A stretch of 64,000 bases of DNA, from assembly GCA_963836665.1 (NCBI GenBank), contig CAWIKL010000001.1, forward strand, positions 2,852,001 through 2,916,000, in the 5' to 3' direction. Made by a program: the position numbers and the translations under genes. How positions within the stretch are numbered: the first letter of the stretch is position 1; each line of letters begins with the position of its first letter. Shown here one piece after another: positions 15,181 to 24,332 of the stretch. Source of the DNA: JAICSD01 sp963836665. Lineage in GTDB: Bacteria > Acidobacteriota > Vicinamibacteria > Vicinamibacterales > 2-12-FULL-66-21. The notes beneath the pieces were generated by a model. The model worked only from the letters and a program-made list of their open reading frames with translations. It was not told the DNA's origin and did not search any database.

Positions 15181-16703
15181 AGCGTCCTCCACCGGCGACC
15201 GTCGGCCGCCATCATCGCGTCGGCTTCCGGCGGTCCCCATTCGCCCGCTTCGTAGGTCGGGATCTCACGCGCCGCGGCCGCCTTCCACGCCTGGTGCACC
15301 GGCGTGATCAACGCCCACGAGTCCTCGACGAAATCGTGCCGGGCAAACAGCGTCGGATCGCCGAGCATCGCGTCGAGCAGGAGCGTCTCGTAGGCCTCCG
15401 GCACCGGCATGCCGAACGCGCTGCCGTAGCGGAAGTTCATCATCACCGGCGCCAGCTGCATCCGGCTGCCGGGCAGTTTCGCTTCGAAGCGAACCGAGAT
15501 CCCTTCGTCGGGCTGCACGTTGACGATCAGCAGGTTCGGCGCGATCGACGAAGAGCTGACCTTCTTGAAGATGTGCAGCGGTGGACGGCGGAACTGGATC
15601 GCGATCTCGGTCGTTCGCTTCGGTAGCCGTTTGCCGGTGCGGATGTAGAACGGCACGCCGGCCCAGCGCCACGAATCGAGATGCATCTTCAGCGCGACGT
15701 AGGTCTCGGTCGTGGAAGCACGATCGACGCCGTCGTCGTCGCGGTAGGCGGGCACCTGCGACCCATTGACCCAGCCCGCGCGGTACTGCGCCCGGACCAC
15801 GTTCTGCGCGCCGTTGTCCATCAACGGCTGGATCGAGACGAGCACGTCGTGCTTGCGGTCGCGCACGTTCTCCGCCGAGAACGCCGTCGGCGGCTCCATC
15901 GCAACCAGCGCCAACACCTGCATCAGGTGGTTCTGCACCATGTCGCGCAGCGCGCCCGCCCCCTCGTAATAGCCGGCGCGACGCTCGACTCCGACCGTCT
16001 CGGCGGCGGTGATCTGGACGTGATCGATATAGCGCCGGTTCCAGACCGGCTCGAACATCCCGTTGGCGAAACGGAAGACGAGGAGGTTCTGGACGGTTTC
16101 CTTGCCCAGGTAGTGATCGATGCGGAAGACCTGCGATTCGTCGACATGAGCGTGCAGATCCCGATTGAGCGCCTGCGCGCTGGCGAGATCCGTGCCGAAC
16201 GGCTTTTCGACGATGATCCGCCGCCACCCTTCCGGCGTCGACGGCTTGGTCAAGCCGGCGGCGCTCAGCTGCTCGACGACCTTCCCGTAGACGGACGGCG
16301 GGATCGCCAGGTAGAACAGCACGCCGTCGGCGCAGCGCGATTCCTGCATGCAGGTAGACAGCCGCGCGTACAGCGCCGGATCGTCCATCTCGCCGTAGAC
16401 GTAGGTCAGCGCACGACCCATCGCCTTCGACACCTCGTCGGGCGATTTCAGGTCGGCAAACTCCTTCAGGCTGTCGTGGAACTGTTGGCGGAACTCGTCG
16501 TCGGACATCGGCGTCCGCGCCACGCCGACGACATTGAACTGGGCGGGCAGTCGTTGATTGCGCGACAGGTGGTAGATGGCCGGCAGCAGCTTGCGCTTGG
16601 TCAGATCACCCGAAGCCCCGAAGATGACGAGCGTCGTCGACGCCGGCGCGGGCTCGATACGAAGGCCGTCGAGGAGTGGATTCGCGGAGCCAGCATCCGG
16701 CAT
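15177..16703 (-). CDS. zwf: Glucose-6-phosphate 1-dehydrogenase
   Basis: A 508-residue enzyme that oxidises glucose 6-phosphate to 6-phosphogluconolactone with NADP. The nucleotide-binding 'FGASGDLTKRKLLPA' is at about 28-42, 'IVEKPFGTD' follows at about 170, and the active-site 'RIDHYLGKETVQN' is near residue 200. It is the first gene of the oxidative pentose-phosphate unit zwf-opcA-gnd. No intracellular-type 6-phosphogluconolactonase (pgl) is beside it; the only lactonase in the window, at 22.6 kb, carries a signal peptide. Confidence 0.97.
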   Translation of the reverse strand: MPDAGSANPLLDGLRIEPAPASTTLVIFGASGDLTKRKLLPAIYHLSRNQRLPAQFNVVGVARTPMSDDEFRQQFHDSLKEFADLKSPDEVSKAMGRALTYVYGEMDDPALYARLSTCMQESRCADGVLFYLAIPPSVYGKVVEQLSAAGLTKPSTPEGWRRIIVEKPFGTDLASAQALNRDLHAHVDESQVFRIDHYLGKETVQNLLVFRFANGMFEPVWNRRYIDHVQITAAETVGVERRAGYYEGAGALRDMVQNHLMQVLALVAMEPPTAFSAENVRDRKHDVLVSIQPLMDNGAQNVVRAQYRAGWVNGSQVPAYRDDDGVDRASTTETYVALKMHLDSWRWAGVPFYIRTGKRLPKRTTEIAIQFRRPPLHIFKKVSSSSIAPNLLIVNVQPDEGISVRFEAKLPGSRMQLAPVMMNFRYGSAFGMPVPEAYETLLLDAMLGDPTLFARHDFVEDSWALITPVHQAWKAAAAREIPTYEAGEWGPPEADAMMAADGRRWRTL

Positions 16704-16754
16704 CCGCTGAATATACCCGATTGAATCGTTGGAGCGATCAGATGAGCGATTCGG

Positions 16755-18038
16755 TCAGGGGTTGTCTTCGAGGAACTTGAGCGCCTTGGGCGTCGCCAGC
16801 ATGCGCAGCTGGAGTCGGGCACGCTGCCGGAGCACCACACTGGTCTCTGTCTTCGCAATCCTGATCAGCTCGTCGTCGTCCCTCGCAGCAAACAGCGCCG
16901 ACAACACCGCCGCCCGCGAGACCGGCGGCGTCTCGACGTACAACGTGCGCAGCTGGTCGCGCGATCCGGTTCGCCCGAGGGTGACGATCGCATAATCGCG
17001 CACCGTCGGCTCCGCTTCCGATTTCGCGATACGCAGCAGCGACGCGCTGTCGGCGCGTTCGCCGAGCGAGGCGACAATCTGGCGCTTCAGCCGCGGCGTT
17101 CCGCCCATCGAATACACGTGCATCAGCTCCACGCCGATGCCGGGACCCTCGAAGCGGCCCAGCTCGCGAACAGCGGCCACACGCACCGGCTCGGCCGCCG
17201 CACGCGCCACCTCGCCCACGGCGCGTTCCGCCTCAGGCCGTCGCGACTGCCCCAGCGCGAACACCGCCTGGCGCGCTTCGTCCGGGCTGTTGCGATCGAG
17301 CGCGATCGCGCGCAGCAGTGGGATCACCTGCTCGCTGTGCGCGTCGAGCAGTCCCGTGAGCGCCTGGATCTTGAGCGTCATGTCGCTCGCGCCGGGCGAC
17401 ACCAGCCAGTACTCGGCGAACTCCGGCGGCACCGGCACGGCGGGTTGCGGGGGGCGCGGCGCGCGCATTGCGACGATCGGCGCCGGCAACGGTGGCGGCG
17501 GAGGCACCGCGACGGGCGTTGCCGGCGCAGGCGGTGCCATCGGAGCGGGCCGAGGCGCCGTCGCCGGGCGCACGGGGACGGCTGGAGCCACCGCCGGTAC
17601 CGCGCCGGGCGCGGCCGGAGCCGGCGGCACTGCGGGGGGCGGCGGCAGCGCGGTCATCCACAGCACGTCGTCGCGGCGCAGGCGCTGGGCGATCTCGATG
17701 CGCAGCGATCGCGCTGGATGCACCCACCGGCTCGAAGGCGCCGTCTTCTCCAGGCGCGCAATCGCTTGCAGCGCCGCACCGTCGTCCCCCGCCTGGTGCT
17801 GGCTGTGCGCGAGCCAGAAGAGCGCCTCGTCGCGGTTGGTCTCCTTCGGATCGTCCGCCGCCGCCTCCAGCTCAGCAATGGCGCGCGACCACTGCTCGTC
17901 GGCGATGAGGTCCTTGGCATGGCCGAGCCGTTTCGAGTCGGGCGCTGGCGCGGCCTGCGCGAGACCCGCCGTGAGCAGAACGACGGCCGCGAGACGCACG
18001 GCTGTCCTCGTAATCTTCAGTGCCTGTGTGAGCTTCAT
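16755..18038 (-). CDS. Secreted HEAT-repeat protein
   Basis: A 427-residue protein with an N-terminal signal peptide (hydrophobic stretch 'LAAVVLLTAGLAQA'). It has a TPR-like helical region at about 35-120, a long Pro/Ala/Val-rich linker (130-205), and C-terminal HEAT-like repeats (230-420) such as 'DEARQAVFALGQSRRPEAERAV' and 'VRDYAIVTLGRTGSRDQL'. HEAT arrays are protein-binding scaffolds. It follows the anti-sigma-like gene by five bases, so it is probably a downstream member of the ECF sigma operon and may act in the same envelope-stress circuit. No enzymatic motif is visible. Confidence 0.8.
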   Translation of the reverse strand: MKLTQALKITRTAVRLAAVVLLTAGLAQAAPAPDSKRLGHAKDLIADEQWSRAIAELEAAADDPKETNRDEALFWLAHSQHQAGDDGAALQAIARLEKTAPSSRWVHPARSLRIEIAQRLRRDDVLWMTALPPPPAVPPAPAAPGAVPAVAPAVPVRPATAPRPAPMAPPAPATPVAVPPPPPLPAPIVAMRAPRPPQPAVPVPPEFAEYWLVSPGASDMTLKIQALTGLLDAHSEQVIPLLRAIALDRNSPDEARQAVFALGQSRRPEAERAVGEVARAAAEPVRVAAVRELGRFEGPGIGVELMHVYSMGGTPRLKRQIVASLGERADSASLLRIAKSEAEPTVRDYAIVTLGRTGSRDQLRTLYVETPPVSRAAVLSALFAARDDDELIRIAKTETSVVLRQRARLQLRMLATPKALKFLEDNP

Positions 18039-18043
18039 AACGT

Positions 18044-18841
18044 TTACAGTCCCGGTGAAGTCGCCATGACCTGCATCTTCGTCACGAGGCCGCGCCGCGC
18101 GATCAGGCGCTGGACGCGTTCGAGCGAGCCGCGATCGGCGCTGTCGCTCAACGACGCCTCGAGCAACACAGTTTCGAGGTCGCGCATCACATGCGCGACG
18201 TCGGTCGCACCGCGTTCCTGCGCGGCAAGCCGGTACAAGCGCGTGTCGGGCAGCAGCGTGCCGGCCAGCGTGCGCTCGTACTGCCAGTCGGACGGCCGCG
18301 TGTGCTGCGGATCCCGCGCGGCGAGACCCAGCACGACGAGCTTCGAGCGCTCGAGATGTTCGGCGCTCACTTCGCGAAGCGCGGCGTCGGGGGTCAGACC
18401 GATCTGAGTGGGATGGGTTGCGTTCGGCTCCTGGCGACCCGCCGACGACGCGGTCGTGGCGGCCGTCACGGTTTCCTTCGGCGCCCGCGCCCGCGCGACG
18501 ACGAACAGACCGGCCGCGACGATCGCCACCATCGCGGCAAACTCGGCAAGCTGACGCATACGCCAGGTGAGGCCGGCGCGCTCCAGGACGGCGGGGCGCG
18601 GCACATCGAGCCCGACGGCGGCGTCGAGCCGGCGCATGAAGCCGGACCAGTCGCCGGCGGGAGGCGCCTCGGTCGGCGGCCGCGAGCCCAGGGCGCGGCC
18701 GATGGTGCGCATGTCGTCGAGGCGCTGACGGCAGGCAGCGCAGGTCTTCAGATGCGCCGCGACGCGCACGCGTGCCACCGCGTCGACCTCGTCGTAGAAA
18801 TACAGCTCGATGTCAGGCGCGTCCCACAGCTCGCAGTTCAT
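18044..18841 (-). CDS. Putative anti-sigma factor (zinc-finger type, one membrane segment)
   Basis: A 265-residue protein with an N-terminal zinc-binding anti-sigma-like domain (His in 'AAHLKTCAACRQRL' followed by CxxC at about 33-36, the HxxxCxxC pattern). A single membrane segment lies at about 99-117 ('FAAMVAIVAAGLFVVA'), and the outer domain is about 150 residues. Such proteins sequester an ECF sigma factor and release it on an envelope signal. Its ATG overlaps the sigma-factor stop by four bases (ATGA), the classic sigma/anti-sigma coupling. The target is inferred from this position. Confidence 0.82.
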   Translation of the reverse strand: MNCELWDAPDIELYFYDEVDAVARVRVAAHLKTCAACRQRLDDMRTIGRALGSRPPTEAPPAGDWSGFMRRLDAAVGLDVPRPAVLERAGLTWRMRQLAEFAAMVAIVAAGLFVVARARAPKETVTAATTASSAGRQEPNATHPTQIGLTPDAALREVSAEHLERSKLVVLGLAARDPQHTRPSDWQYERTLAGTLLPDTRLYRLAAQERGATDVAHVMRDLETVLLEASLSDSADRGSLERVQRLIARRGLVTKMQVMATSPGL

Positions 18842-19431
18842 GCCCGTCCTCCGGCCGTGATGCGCATGCCGGCAAGCGCTCCGCGCAGGCGATGCACCGC
18901 CGCGTGCAGCTGCCGCTTGACCGTGCCTTCGGCCAGCCCGAGCGCGTCCGCAATCTCCACCAACTTCAGGCCTTCACGGTGCCGCATCGTAAAGACCAGC
19001 CGTTGCCCCGGCGGCAGGCGCGCGATCTCCTCGGCCAGCAACTCGCCGATCTGTCCGCCGTAGGCCTGGTCTTCCGGCCCTGGCCCTTCCTCCGGGGTGT
19101 TCACCATCTTCAACTCCACATCTTCCGTAAACGGCGCCCACCCCGCCGGCGCACTACGCCGGCGGTGGTCGATGCACGCATTCATCACGATCCGATACAG
19201 CCACGACGTGACCTGCGCGTCGTGGCGGAACCGGTCAAGCGACCGGTAGACCTTGATGAACACGTCCTGCGCGATGTCTTCGGCGTCGTGGTGGTTGCCC
19301 GCGAACTGGTACGCGAGCCGGTAGACCATGGCCCGATGCCGCTCCACCAGGGCGTGGAACGCCGCGCAGTCGCCGCCGGCCGCGCGGGCGACGAGGTCCG
19401 AGTCTGCCGTGGCACTGATGCCGACGCTCAC
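18838..19431 (-). CDS. ECF RNA polymerase sigma factor
   Basis: An ECF sigma-70 protein of about 197 residues. Region 2 has 'YRLAYQFAGNHHDAEDIAQDVFIKVYRSL' features and 'SWLYRIVMNACID'. Region 4 has 'LPPGQRLVFTMRHREGLKLVEIADAL' features and 'EGTVKRQLHAAVHRLR', a helix-turn-helix. The GTG at 19431 is chosen because it begins just before the usual N-terminus; a TTG at 19494, with a weak AAGGG upstream, would add 21 residues not typical of the family. The downstream anti-sigma-like and HEAT genes complete the unit. Upstream lies the divergent typA gene. Confidence 0.9.
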   Translation of the reverse strand: MSVGISATADSDLVARAAGGDCAAFHALVERHRAMVYRLAYQFAGNHHDAEDIAQDVFIKVYRSLDRFRHDAQVTSWLYRIVMNACIDHRRRSAPAGWAPFTEDVELKMVNTPEEGPGPEDQAYGGQIGELLAEEIARLPPGQRLVFTMRHREGLKLVEIADALGLAEGTVKRQLHAAVHRLRGALAGMRITAGGRA

Positions 19432-19580
19432 TGTCAGGAATATGACGCACGCACTGCGCTGAAAGTTGATCGGCGCGTCGCCACCGAGGCGCAATTCGCC
19501 CTTTTCAGCCGCGATCGCGCCGGCAAGACGGCTTCCGAAAATCCAACCGCCCGTGTCCGGCCTCCACGTATACTGGGAGG

Positions 19581-21422
19581 ATGTCTTCGCACCGATCCGC
19601 CTCGTCTGAGGTCGCCAATCCGCTCCGGCGCAACGTCGCCATCATCGCCCACGTCGATCATGGCAAAACCACCCTCGTCGACGGACTGCTGCGGCAAAGC
19701 GGCACCTTCCGCAGCAACGAGCGCATCGCCGAGCGCGCCATGGACAACACCGACCTGGAGCGCGAGCGCGGGATCACGATTCTGGCGAAAAACACCGCCG
19801 TCCACTACGGCGACGTGCTCATCAACATCGTCGACACCCCCGGGCACGCCGACTTCGGTGGCGAAGTGGAGCGGACGCTGTCGATGGTGGACGCGGTCAT
19901 GCTGTTGGTCGACGCGTCGGAGGGGCCGCTACCCCAGACGCGCTTCGTGCTGCGCAAGGCGCTGGAGCGCCGGCTGCCGCCGCTGGTCGTCATCAACAAG
20001 ATTGATCGCCCGGATGCACGCGTGCAGGAGGTCTTGAACGAGGTCTACGATCTCTTCATCGATCTCGACGCCACCGAAGAGCAGCTCGACTTCCCTGTCA
20101 TCTACGCCAGCGCCAAGGCCGGGACCGCCAGCCTGTCGATGGACGTGCCGGGCGAGGACCTGCGCCCGTTGTTCGAAGAGATCCTCACGCACGTACCGCC
20201 GCCACGCGGGAAAGTCGACGGGCCGCTGCAGATCCTCGTCGCCAACCTCGACTCGAGTGACTACCTCGGACGAATCGCGGTAGGGCGGATCTTCAACGGG
20301 CGCGTGAAGATCGGCGACCCGGTCACGGTCTGCAAGCTGGACGGCGCCTTCCACGACACCAAGGTCACCAAGCTGTTCGCTTTCGACGGGCTGAAGCGGG
20401 TGGACATCGAAGAAGCCGCTGCCGGCGACATCGTCTGCCTGGCGGGGATGGACGACATCACGATCGGCGAAACGGTGGCCGACGTGGAACACCGCAAGGC
20501 GATGCCGGTGATTGCCGTCGACGAACCGACGGTGTCGATGATTTTCGGGGTGAACACGTCGCCAATGTCGGGGCGTGAAGGAACCTACGTGACCTCTCGT
20601 CAGATTAAAGACCGGCTCGACAAGGAGCTGCTCGGCAACGTCTCGATCAAGGTCGAGCCGACCGACACGCCGGAACAGATGAAGGTCCTCGGCCGCGGCG
20701 AGCTGCAGCTGTCGATCCTGATTGAGATGATGCGACGCGAAGGGTATGAAATCCAGGTCTCGCGTCCCGACATCGTGACCAAGGACGTCAATGGCCAGGT
20801 GATGGAACCGGTCGAGGACCTCGTGATTGACGTCGCCGAGGACTTCCAGGGCGTGGTCATCGCGCAGGCTGGCACGCGGCGCGGGACGATGACGAAGATG
20901 GTCAATCACGGCAGCGGGCGGGTGCGACTGGAGTTCCGCATCCCGGCGCGGGGGCTGATCGGCTTCCGCTCGCAGTTCCTGACCGACACCAAGGGCACCG
21001 GCATCATGAACCACATCTTTGCCGGCTGGGAACCGTGGCACGGCGCCATTCCGGCGCGCGCGACCGGCGCGCTCGTCGCCGACCGGGCCGGTGTCACGAC
21101 CGCCTACGCGATCTGGAACCTGCAGGAGCGCGGCGAGATGTTCGTCGAGCCGGCCGAAAGGGTCTACGAGGGGATGATCGTCGGCGAGAACGCCCGCAAC
21201 TCCGACATGGATGTCAACATCACCAAGGAGAAGAAGCAGACGAACATGCGCGCCTCGTCGGCTGACGAAGCGGTCCGTCTGATTCCCGCCCGGAAGCTGG
21301 GCCTCGAGCAGGCGATCGAGTTCATCAACGACGACGAGCTCGTCGAGATCACCCCGAAGAGCATCCGGCTGCGCAAGCGCGTACTCGCGGCCAACATGAG
21401 ACCCAGACGCGGCGGAGACTGA
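19581..21422 (+). CDS. typA: Ribosome-associated GTPase TypA/BipA
   Basis: A 613-residue translational GTPase of standard length. G motifs: 'AHVDHGKTTL' (G1), 'RERGITI' (G2), 'DTPGHADF' (G3), 'NKIDRPDA' (G4) and 'YASAKAG' (G5). Domain II, the EF-G-like domains and the BipA-specific C-terminal domain follow ('RGLIGFRSQFLTDTKGTG', 'KEKKQTNMRAS'). It binds ribosomes and helps large-subunit assembly and stress responses. A TATACT hexamer ends six bases before the ATG and a GGGAGG abuts the ATG with no spacing, so a leaderless message is possible. Confidence 0.97.
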   Translation: MSSHRSASSEVANPLRRNVAIIAHVDHGKTTLVDGLLRQSGTFRSNERIAERAMDNTDLERERGITILAKNTAVHYGDVLINIVDTPGHADFGGEVERTLSMVDAVMLLVDASEGPLPQTRFVLRKALERRLPPLVVINKIDRPDARVQEVLNEVYDLFIDLDATEEQLDFPVIYASAKAGTASLSMDVPGEDLRPLFEEILTHVPPPRGKVDGPLQILVANLDSSDYLGRIAVGRIFNGRVKIGDPVTVCKLDGAFHDTKVTKLFAFDGLKRVDIEEAAAGDIVCLAGMDDITIGETVADVEHRKAMPVIAVDEPTVSMIFGVNTSPMSGREGTYVTSRQIKDRLDKELLGNVSIKVEPTDTPEQMKVLGRGELQLSILIEMMRREGYEIQVSRPDIVTKDVNGQVMEPVEDLVIDVAEDFQGVVIAQAGTRRGTMTKMVNHGSGRVRLEFRIPARGLIGFRSQFLTDTKGTGIMNHIFAGWEPWHGAIPARATGALVADRAGVTTAYAIWNLQERGEMFVEPAERVYEGMIVGENARNSDMDVNITKEKKQTNMRASSADEAVRLIPARKLGLEQAIEFINDDELVEITPKSIRLRKRVLAANMRPRRGGD

Positions 21423-21427
21423 GGGAC

Positions 21428-22564
21428 GTGAAGGGCCTGGCGGCGGGCGCACGGAACTCTTCCCTGACCGCGCTGGCGCGCGAACTGTCGCTGGTCAAGC
21501 TGCTGCCGTTGGCGCTGGCGATCTTCGCGCTGTTCGGGTTGCTCGGCCCTGTCATCGACATTCTCAGCCTGGGCCACATCCCGCCGGCGGTCGTGTTCCG
21601 CAACACGATGCTGTCGGGGCTGATCGCGCTCGGTTACGCATTCGGGATGATGCGGCGGCACTGGTGGTTGTTCGCAGCCGCAGTCGCCGTCCAGATCATT
21701 TGGGTCGCCGGCTTTGGCGGCGGTACCCCTGTCGCGGCCGACGGCGTTCCCAACGGCGCCCAGCTCCGCGCCGACGGCATCATCGTGATCGTGCTGATGA
21801 TCGTCAGCTACACGTCGTTTCTCGCGTTCAACAACTTCTCCGCCTCGAACTACCTGCGCGTCCGTGCCGAGATCGATCTGGCCCACGAGATCCACATGGT
21901 GCTGGTGCCGCCGATCGATCGGCGCGTCGGCGACTTCGAGTTCTTCGGCGTCTCGAGTCCGAGCGGCGAGGTCGGCGGCGACCTCGTCGACGTCGTCGAG
22001 ACCGGCCGCAGCTGGCTCGGCTACGTGGCCGACGTCTCGGGCCACGGCGTCTCGTCGGGAGTCGTGATGGGCATGTTCAAGAGCGCGCTGCGCATGCGGC
22101 TGCGCCAGCCGGGTGGCCTCGGCGACCTGCTGCGCGATCTCAATGACGTGCTCTTTCCACTCAAGAGCAGTGCGATGTACGTGACGGCGGCGTGCGTGCG
22201 CGGCGGCGACGGCGCCGCGCTCGAATATGCGGTTGCCGGCCACCTGCCCATCCTGCTCGTGCGCGCGGGCCGCGTCGAAGAAGTCACCACGCCGCAGATT
22301 CCCGTCGGCATGTTCGAGGACTATGCGTTCGCGTCAGCGTCGATCGACTGCGAGCGCGGCGATCTGCTGGCGATCCTGACCGACGGACTGATCGAGGTCT
22401 TCGACGCGCGCGACCGGGAACTCGGGCTCGACGCGATCAAGACGCTGCTCGGCGGCTCAGCCGGCCGGCCGCTCAGCGAGATCGCCGGCGCGATCGTCGC
22501 AAAGGCGCGCGCGCACGGCAAGCAGCTCGACGATCAGTCGCTGCTGCTGATCAGGCGGAGGTGA
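21428..22564 (+). CDS. Membrane-anchored PP2C/SpoIIE-type phosphatase
   Basis: A 378-residue protein. Four predicted membrane segments occupy about 25-150 (for example 'LLPLALAIFALFGLLGPV' and 'IIVIVLMIVSYTSFLAF'). A short helix (EIDLAHEIHMVLVPP) leads into a PP2C phosphatase domain with the metal-binding motifs 'GGDLVDVV', 'YVADVSGHGVSSG' and 'AILTDGLIEV'. Such RsbU-like enzymes dephosphorylate anti-sigma-factor antagonists in partner-switching systems. The GTG start is five bases after typA. The membrane part has no known sensor domain, and no antagonist gene is nearby. Confidence 0.88.
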   Translation: MKGLAAGARNSSLTALARELSLVKLLPLALAIFALFGLLGPVIDILSLGHIPPAVVFRNTMLSGLIALGYAFGMMRRHWWLFAAAVAVQIIWVAGFGGGTPVAADGVPNGAQLRADGIIVIVLMIVSYTSFLAFNNFSASNYLRVRAEIDLAHEIHMVLVPPIDRRVGDFEFFGVSSPSGEVGGDLVDVVETGRSWLGYVADVSGHGVSSGVVMGMFKSALRMRLRQPGGLGDLLRDLNDVLFPLKSSAMYVTAACVRGGDGAALEYAVAGHLPILLVRAGRVEEVTTPQIPVGMFEDYAFASASIDCERGDLLAILTDGLIEVFDARDRELGLDAIKTLLGGSAGRPLSEIAGAIVAKARAHGKQLDDQSLLLIRRR

Positions 22565-22609
22565 CACGCCACGGCGCCGCAGCGTTAGCAGGGTGGCGCA
22601 TCTCGATCG

Positions 22610-23764
22610 TCATGGAATTCTGGGGTGGACGAACTTGAAATCGACGGGGGCGCCGACCGTGATCGTCGACCCGGTGGCGGTCAACTTGCCGGTCGAACCC
22701 TCAATCTTGAACACCACGACTGAATCCGAATCCTGGTTGCCGGCGACGAGATAGCCGCCGCCGGGTTCGATGCCGAAGCCCCGCGGGGTCTTGCCACCGC
22801 TCGGCGTGTTCGCGACGAAGGCCAGTTTGCCCGACGGCCGGTCGACCGCGAACACGCTGATGCTGTTGTGCCCGCGGTTCGAGCCGTAGAGAAACGCACC
22901 CGACGGCCCCAGGGCGATCTCTGCAGTGCTGAAGCCGCGCTCCTGCGCCACACCCGGCGGCAACGACGACAGCGTCTGGAACTCCGTGAGCGCACTGCTG
23001 TGCGGATCGCGCCGGAACGCCGTGATCGTGCAGTTCAGCTCGTTGATCACGTAGGCGAATTGACCCGACGCGCTGAACGCCATGTGGCGTGGACCGGCAC
23101 CCGACGCCAGCGGCGCCGATGCGGGCGTCGCCGCTGTCAGTTGGTGCTTCGCGGCGTCGAAGCGGTAGACCATCACCTTGTCGATGCCGAGGTCAGCGGC
23201 GTAGGCGAACCGGTTCGACTGGTCGACGAGGATCTGGTGCGCGTGCGGCTCGCGCTGCCGATCCGGATTCACGCTGCTGCCCTGATGGCGGATCACCGAG
23301 GTTGGGGCCCCCAGCGTCCCGTCGTGCGCGACGGGAAGGACCGCAACGCTGCCGCCGCCGTAGTTGGCGACCAGCACGTTGGTGCCCGTCGCGTCGATGC
23401 TGAGGTAAGCCGGACCCGGACCGCCGGAGCTGCGCTGGTTCAGCGAGTGCATGATGCCGTTGCTGATGGAAAAGCTGCTGACAGATCCGGTCGGCTGGCC
23501 TTCGAAAGTATCGACTTCATTGACGGCGTAAAGATGCGTCGCCTGCGGGCTGACGGCGAGATAGCTCGGATTGGGCGTTTCCGCCCCGAGATGCGGCTCG
23601 GAGAGGGCGCCGCTACTGAGATTCAGCCGCGACATGTAAATGCCGAGGCTCTTCGGGCCGGTGTATGTGCCGATGTAGACGATCGGGTCATCCGGCGCAA
23701 CCGCTGACAACCAGATCGTGGCCGCACCGAGACACGCGACGAGCGATACTCTCATGGACAGCAC
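22610..23764 (-). CDS. Secreted lactonase-family beta-propeller protein
   Basis: A 384-residue protein of the lactonase (YbhE-type 6-phosphogluconolactonase) family, a seven-bladed propeller. Typical pieces are 'VYIGTYTGPKSLGIYMSRL', 'PSYLAVSPQATHLYAVNE', 'SSGGPGPAYLSIDATGTNVLVANYGGG', 'REPHAHQI' and 'GPRHMAFS'; no single one proves activity. A signal peptide (VSLVACLGAATIWLSAVA) sends it out of the cytoplasm, so it is unlikely to serve the zwf/gnd pathway directly. The GTG at 23764 has GGGAGG five bases upstream, supporting this start over the ATG at 23755. Confidence 0.88.
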   Translation of the reverse strand: MLSMRVSLVACLGAATIWLSAVAPDDPIVYIGTYTGPKSLGIYMSRLNLSSGALSEPHLGAETPNPSYLAVSPQATHLYAVNEVDTFEGQPTGSVSSFSISNGIMHSLNQRSSGGPGPAYLSIDATGTNVLVANYGGGSVAVLPVAHDGTLGAPTSVIRHQGSSVNPDRQREPHAHQILVDQSNRFAYAADLGIDKVMVYRFDAAKHQLTAATPASAPLASGAGPRHMAFSASGQFAYVINELNCTITAFRRDPHSSALTEFQTLSSLPPGVAQERGFSTAEIALGPSGAFLYGSNRGHNSISVFAVDRPSGKLAFVANTPSGGKTPRGFGIEPGGGYLVAGNQDSDSVVVFKIEGSTGKLTATGSTITVGAPVDFKFVHPRIP

Positions 23765-23774
23765 GAACGCCTCC

Positions 23775-24332
23775 CTACCCCAGCGGAACGCGATAGCGCA
23801 GCCCGGGGGTGCCCCCGAGCGACGCGGGTCTGGTGAACTCTCCAGTCAAGACGCCGCCGTTGGCTTCGATGACGCGGCGCGAGGCGATGTTATCCGGATC
23901 GGTGGTGATCTCGGCATAGCGCAGACCTTCGGCCGTGAATTCCCGAAGCATCTCGCGGAGCGCCGCCGTCGCGTAGCCGAGGCGCCGTTTCCATGGCACG
24001 ACTGAGTAGCCGATGTGACCAAGGCAGGTCGGAGGAAGCGCCTCGGTCCCTGGCTGCCAGCGCGCGTTGATGTCGCCGCAGAACTCGCCGTCCCACATCC
24101 AAAGGTGATAGCCCGGCAGCCTGGGCACTGTGCTGCCGTCCTTGAGGACGATCGGATCCCCATTCGCTTCGCGATCGACGAGGCTATTCAGGAACGCATC
24201 GGGATCGCTCGCGATTCTATCCAGTTGCTCACGCGCGGCCACCGCGCCGCGAATGTGATCGTGCGACCAGCCCCGCTCGAGCGCGGCGGTGTAACTGGCG
24301 AGGTAGTCGCGCCCGGGCCAGACCAGCGTCAT
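23775..24332 (-). CDS. GNAT-family N-acetyltransferase
   Basis: A 185-residue protein. The C-terminal half (about 70-180) has the GNAT fold, with the acetyl-CoA-binding region 'YSVVPWKRRLGYATAALREML' and then 'EITTDPDNIASRRVIEANGG', which resembles the RimJ/RimL-type end of the fold. The N-terminal 65 residues carry 'GWSHDHIRG', typical of a known subgroup of uncharacterised GNAT proteins. The acceptor substrate is unknown. Its start overlaps the stop of the upstream membrane-protein gene by four bases (ATGA). Confidence 0.85.
   Translation of the reverse strand: MTLVWPGRDYLASYTAALERGWSHDHIRGAVAAREQLDRIASDPDAFLNSLVDREANGDPIVLKDGSTVPRLPGYHLWMWDGEFCGDINARWQPGTEALPPTCLGHIGYSVVPWKRRLGYATAALREMLREFTAEGLRYAEITTDPDNIASRRVIEANGGVLTGEFTRPASLGGTPGLRYRVPLG

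Noticed and set aside
19929..21452. A 507-codon minus-strand frame
   Set aside because: It mirrors typA, whose five GTPase motifs are certain.
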